Position numbers and translations under genes: made by a program
Source: JAFGBM01 sp964610155
Lineage (GTDB): Bacteria > Actinomycetota > Actinomycetes > Actinomycetales > Demequinaceae
Assembly: GCA_964610155.1 (NCBI GenBank)
Contig: CAZSUY010000005.1
Span: 1-64,000, forward strand
Length of the DNA stretch: 64,000 nt
Direction: 5' to 3'
Notes under the pieces: model-generated
The model's input: only the letters and a program-made list of their open reading frames with translations
The model's database searches: none
What the model was told of the DNA's origin: nothing
Shown here: positions 60,844-64,000 of the stretch, one piece after another
How the letters are laid out: every line of letters begins with the position of its first letter
Numbering within the stretch: the stretch's first letter is position 1

Positions 60844-61391
60844 CCGATCCACGCCAAGATGGCGTGGAGGCTTTCCTTGATCTGATTCATCACCTTCGTG
60901 TGCGTCGCATGGCTGAGCCTGTGGGGGTCCAAGATACTCGCCTGATGGACATCGGAGAGTTGGGTTCGAGCGGAGTGGAGCGCCGATGAAGCCGAGCGGA
61001 TCCGCTCCGAACGTTCGAAGTGGTGGGGGCGTTGGGCGAACATCGTCAACGCCGCAGCCTCCGTGAGGAGGAAGACCGTCGACGGGAGATGGCCCAGACG
61101 CTGAGTAATCCACGCGCGGTGATCGGTGGCCGCGACGAGGACGAGATCGGCCTCATTGATGGCGTCAATGGTCAGTTGGGTTGGTTCATGCGTACCCGCA
61201 TCGAGTTCTTCTGCCGCAAGAACCTCTTGCGCGACCTCGGAGACCTCCCATCCGGACATCGCGTAGGTTCCGGCTGATTTCACGGCGGCATCCTCCTGCC
61301 AGGCTCGGCTGAGGTGGAGTTCCATCGCAACGGAGCGGCAGAGGTTGCTCGTGCACACGCAGAGAATCTTGGGGGCAAGCCCTTCGGTCAT
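60840..61391 (-). CDS. low-molecular-weight protein tyrosine phosphatase-like protein
   Basis: LMW-PTP/arsenate reductase fold. Seen: the P-loop CTSNLCRS at 13-20 (nucleophile Cys13, Arg19), with ILCVCTSNLCRSVAMELHLS as strand-loop-helix. The C-terminal DPH segment is a candidate general acid. 183 aa from the ATG at 61391 (GGGAGGGT upstream); an in-frame start at 61418 adds 9 residues. Envelope glycan regulation is a common role in actinobacteria. Convergent with lysA, sharing CTAG. Confidence 0.85.
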   Translation of the reverse strand: MTEGLAPKILCVCTSNLCRSVAMELHLSRAWQEDAAVKSAGTYAMSGWEVSEVAQEVLAAEELDAGTHEPTQLTIDAINEADLVLVAATDHRAWITQRLGHLPSTVFLLTEAAALTMFAQRPHHFERSERIRSASSALHSARTQLSDVHQASILDPHRLSHATHTKVMNQIKESLHAILAWIG

Positions 61392-61448
61392 TAGACCCTC
61401 CCACCAGCCGCTCGACACTGCGCCGCGACATCCCTGAGACTATCGGGG

Positions 61449-61769
61449 TTGAGGGTCCCTCGGGTAAGGGATATTCCGGAGGGTGTGTTTCGCTCTCGTG
61501 CCCTCGACCCCAACACTCCCCGTGGTGAGTCGGTCCCTTTCGCCGCGCACCGTGACATGCGGGTGAGGGCGGCGGTTGCCTCCAGGGTCGATGCCCCGAT
61601 GGCCTCCCTTATCTCGCTCGCGCATGAGAGCGATGTTCGAGTTCGAGAGGCACTCGTGGTCAACCCCTCCAGCCCGCTGTGGGTGGTGCAGACGCTTGCG
61701 GCGGACAACAGGCCTGAGATCCGTGACCGAGCCCTGGCCCGGCTAAGGGCACTCGGCTCCATGGAGTAG
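61449..61769 (+). CDS. LRV/HEAT-like repeat protein
   Basis: 106 aa with about three helical repeats of 23-24 residues (AAHRDMRVRAAVASRVDAPM, LAHESDVRVREALVVNPSSP, LAADNRPEIRDRALARLRAL) matching the leucine-rich repeat variant (LRV) pattern. Starts TTG at 61449 or a later GTG. Gene continues the layout between lysA and hom; function unknown. Its stop lies in a perfect 13-bp duplication. Confidence 0.7.
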   Translation: MRVPRVRDIPEGVFRSRALDPNTPRGESVPFAAHRDMRVRAAVASRVDAPMASLISLAHESDVRVREALVVNPSSPLWVVQTLAADNRPEIRDRALARLRALGSME

Positions 61770-61791
61770 AGGTTTACGTGGAGTAGAGGTT
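61762..61791. repeat. 13-bp duplication over the LRV gene stop codon
   Basis: TGGAGTAGAGGTT at 61762-61774, containing the stop at 61767-61769, is repeated exactly at 61779-61791 (17-bp period). Confidence 0.85.
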
Positions 61792-61886
61792 CATTCCGCG
61801 CCCTCTCGATGCCGGATCCGGTGGATCCCGCCGATCCCTGGGGGCCGTTTCCTGGTGACGCCCCGTCCCTCGGCTAGAGTAAGCGC

Positions 61887-63182
61887 GTGGCAGATGTTCC
61901 TCCCAGCGTGAAGATCGCTCTTCTCGGGGCCGGCACCGTCGGCTCGGAGGTCGCGCGCCTGCTCATCGATCACCAGGACGATCTGAGCAACCGCATCGGC
62001 GCCATCCCCGAGGTCGTCGGCATCGCCACCCTGGAGCCGGACGACGAGAGCCTCAAGGGCCTGCCCCGTGACCTCATCACCACCGACGCGGCCGCCCTCA
62101 TCCCAAAGGCCGACATCGTCGTCGAGTTGATCGGCGGGATCGAGCCGGCCAAGACCTTCGTGCTCGACGCCCTCCGCGCCGGGAAGGCCGTCGTGACCGC
62201 GAACAAGGCCCTGCTGGCGGCCCATGGTCCCGAGATCTTCGAGACCGCCGACGCCAACGGCGCAGACCTCTATTTCGAGGCCGCGGTCGGGGGTGCCATC
62301 CCCATCATCCGCCCCGTCCGCGAAAGCCTCGCGGGGGATCGCATCGTCCGCATCCTCGGCATCGTCAACGGGACCACCAACTTCGTCCTCGACCGCATGA
62401 CGACCGACCACCTGGCCTATGACGTCGCCCTCAAGGAGGCCCAGGAGGAGGGGTATGCCGAGGCTGACCCGACGGCCGACGTCGAGGGCTACGACGCCGC
62501 GTCGAAGATCGCCATATTGGCGTCCCTCGCCTTCCACATGAGGGTGAGCCTCGACGATGTCTATCGCGAGGGAATCACCGAGATCACCCCACATGACGTG
62601 ACCGCGGCAGCGGAATCCGGGCACGTCATCAAGCTGCTCGGCATCGCCCAGCGCACCGATGCAGGGGTTACCGTCCGGGTCCATCCCGCGCTCGTGCCCC
62701 TCTCCCACCCCCTCGCCAACGTCGGCGGCGCCTACAACGCCGTCTTCATCGAGGCGGAGGCCGCTGGCGAGTTGATGTTCTACGGGAAGGGTGCCGGAGG
62801 GGTGCCGACCGCGTCGGCCGTATTGGGGGACATCGTGAGCGTCGCCCGGCATCGCGCCCTTGGCGGCAAGGGCCCCCGCGAGTCCAACTACGTCTCGCTT
62901 CCCGTGCTGCCCATCGCCTCGTCGCGGACCCGCTTCCAGATTCGCCTGGAGGTCGCGGACCGGCCCGGGGTGCTGGCCAAGGTCGCCGCGATCCTCGGGG
63001 CCCACGACGTCTCAATCGAAACCGTCCGGCAGCCTCCGAGCGGGGGAGGCGACGGCCGGGCCCACCTCGTCATCGCGACCCACGAGGCCGTCGAATCCGA
63101 CCTCAGCGCGACGGTCGAGGAGATCCGGGCGTGCGAGGTGGTCCATTCGGTGTTGTCCGTCCTACGGATCGAGGGGGAGTAA
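61887..63182 (+). CDS. hom: homoserine dehydrogenase
   Basis: NAD(P)H-dependent step from aspartate semialdehyde to homoserine, leading to threonine and methionine. Seen: nucleotide-binding IALLGAGTVGSEVARLL, the catalytic NKALLAAHG and GGAIPIIRPVRESLAGDRI, YAEADPTADVEGYDAASK, and a C-terminal ACT domain (about 352-431, RFQIRLEVADRPGVLAKVAAIL) for feedback by threonine. 431 aa, GTG start. The stop overlaps the thrC start (TAATG). Confidence 0.97.
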   Translation: MADVPPSVKIALLGAGTVGSEVARLLIDHQDDLSNRIGAIPEVVGIATLEPDDESLKGLPRDLITTDAAALIPKADIVVELIGGIEPAKTFVLDALRAGKAVVTANKALLAAHGPEIFETADANGADLYFEAAVGGAIPIIRPVRESLAGDRIVRILGIVNGTTNFVLDRMTTDHLAYDVALKEAQEEGYAEADPTADVEGYDAASKIAILASLAFHMRVSLDDVYREGITEITPHDVTAAAESGHVIKLLGIAQRTDAGVTVRVHPALVPLSHPLANVGGAYNAVFIEAEAAGELMFYGKGAGGVPTASAVLGDIVSVARHRALGGKGPRESNYVSLPVLPIASSRTRFQIRLEVADRPGVLAKVAAILGAHDVSIETVRQPPSGGGDGRAHLVIATHEAVESDLSATVEEIRACEVVHSVLSVLRIEGE

Positions 63183-64000
63183 TGGCTCTCTGGCGTGGGG
63201 TCATCAGCGAGTACCTTGACTGGCTGCCCTTCGATGGGGAAGACCCGATCGTCACTCTGGGCGAGGGGGGCACCCCCCTGGTTGTGGCCGACGCGATCTC
63301 CCGGCGGGTGGGGGCGGAGGTTTTCCTCAAGGTCGAGGGCGCGAACCCCACCGGGTCCTTCAAAGACCGGGGCATGACGACCGCGATTACCCACGCCATC
63401 GTTGAGGGTTCAACAACGGTTATCTGCGCCTCGACGGGGAATACCTCGGCCTCGGCAGCGGCATACGCTGCGCGCGCCGGACTCGTGTGCGTAGTCATCC
63501 TTCCCCAGGGCAAGATCGCAGTGGGCAAGATGGCCCAGGCCATAGTCCACGGCGCGAGGCTTCTCCAGGTGGACGGGAACTTCGACGACTGCCTCGCCAT
63601 CGTCCGGGCTCTCTCCGAGGATTACCCGGTAACGCTCGTCAATTCCCTAAACCCTTACCGGCTCCAGGGCCAGAAGACGGCCGCGTTCGAGATCTGCGAC
63701 GCCCTGGGGGACGCGCCCGACATCCACGTGCTTCCCGTCGGGAACGCCGGAAACATCTCGGCGTACTGGATGGGGTACACCGAGTACGCGGAGAAAGGTC
63801 CGGCGACCCACCGGCCACGCATGTGGGGCGTCCAGGCCGAGGGGGCGGCTCCCTTCATCAAGGGCGAGCCCATCAAGAACCCCGAGACGGTTGCTACCGC
63901 TATCCGCATCGGCAATCCGGCGTCGTGGGACCTAGCCGTAGCCGCCCGCGACGAGTCCGGCGGCTGGATCCGGGCCGTGAGCGATCGTCAGATACTCGAC
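63182..64000 (+). CDS. thrC: threonine synthase, 5' part (cut by window end)
   Basis: PLP enzyme converting O-phosphohomoserine to threonine. Seen: the GEGGTPLVVAD entry, the PLP motif GANPTGSFKDRGM, CASTGNTSASAAAYAARAG and LPVGNAGNISAYWMGY. 273 codons are in the window, without a stop; the usual length is about 360. Start overlaps the hom stop by one base, so it is co-translated; thrB is expected to follow. Confidence 0.95.
   Translation, partial: MALWRGVISEYLDWLPFDGEDPIVTLGEGGTPLVVADAISRRVGAEVFLKVEGANPTGSFKDRGMTTAITHAIVEGSTTVICASTGNTSASAAAYAARAGLVCVVILPQGKIAVGKMAQAIVHGARLLQVDGNFDDCLAIVRALSEDYPVTLVNSLNPYRLQGQKTAAFEICDALGDAPDIHVLPVGNAGNISAYWMGYTEYAEKGPATHRPRMWGVQAEGAAPFIKGEPIKNPETVATAIRIGNPASWDLAVAARDESGGWIRAVSDRQILD

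Noticed and set aside
61791..63005. 404-codon open frame on the minus strand
   Set aside because: Antisense to hom; low-complexity Asp/Gly/Arg composition and no motif.

Overview
The window is a high-GC (roughly 64-66 %, estimated by eye) actinobacterial chromosome segment. It carries WhiB proteins, the MtrA-MtrB-LpqB system, a PdtaS-type histidine kinase, a SigR/SigH sigma factor with its zinc anti-sigma factor, DUF3499, DUF5719, an actinobacterial 24-residue ribosomal protein and many GTG/TTG starts. From about 1.4 to 46.7 kb the gene order follows the block that in Mycobacterium tuberculosis runs from Rv3219 (whiB1) to Rv3277 (gtrA-like). From 57.8 kb on it follows argS-lysA-hom-thrC (Rv1292-Rv1295). 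The exact genus cannot be read from the sequence; it is a member of Actinomycetia that is not a mycobacterium.

Layout: (1) 0-12 kb: an ABC ATPase with an AbrB-like tail, DUF2505, pdtaS, whiB1, an FHA-FtsK ATPase, a GtrA-glycosyltransferase fusion, purE and an LCP ligase. (2) 11.7-21 kb: whiB2-like gene, giant membrane glycosyltransferase, DUF5719, DUF3499, phosphomannomutase, cation efflux, ahcY. (3) 20.8-28 kb: RDD and SpoIIM divergent pair, then a minus-strand operon for a membrane protein, DUF4129, DUF4350, MoxR and DUF58. (4) 28-36 kb: mtrA-mtrB-lpqB, comF, feoA-feoB-feoC-like behind an IdeR/DtxR-like box, then hpf. (5) 36-48.6 kb: secA, DUF6459-like, conserved hypotheticals, a CpaB/CpaE-like pair, hisN, rsgA-aroA, sigR-rsrA behind a perfect SigR-type promoter, bL37, an orphan pilT and a degenerate SGNH protein. 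(6) 48.7-53.1 kb: two CNNM/CorC-like proteins, a VanY-type carboxypeptidase, a patatin and tRNA-Arg(CCG). (7) 53.1-57.8 kb: an accessory interval of broken and orphan genes punctuated by four copies of a ~50-bp repeat. (8) 57.8-64 kb: argS, lysA, a tyrosine phosphatase-like gene, an LRV/HEAT-like gene, hom and thrC (cut by the window end).

The genes mostly serve cell-envelope growth and its regulation (LCP, glycosyltransferases, MtrAB-LpqB, carboxypeptidase, WhiB), protein export (SecA), thiol stress (SigR/RsrA), ribosome hibernation, iron uptake and aspartate-family amino-acid synthesis. The least explained structures are the repeat-punctuated cassette-like interval at 55.2-57.6 kb, a recurring pattern of 13-16 bp tandem duplications lying exactly over stop codons at five gene ends, a FeoA with a ~40-residue Arg/Gly-rich insert, an SGNH protein lacking its catalytic residues and an ABC ATPase fused to an AbrB-like domain.
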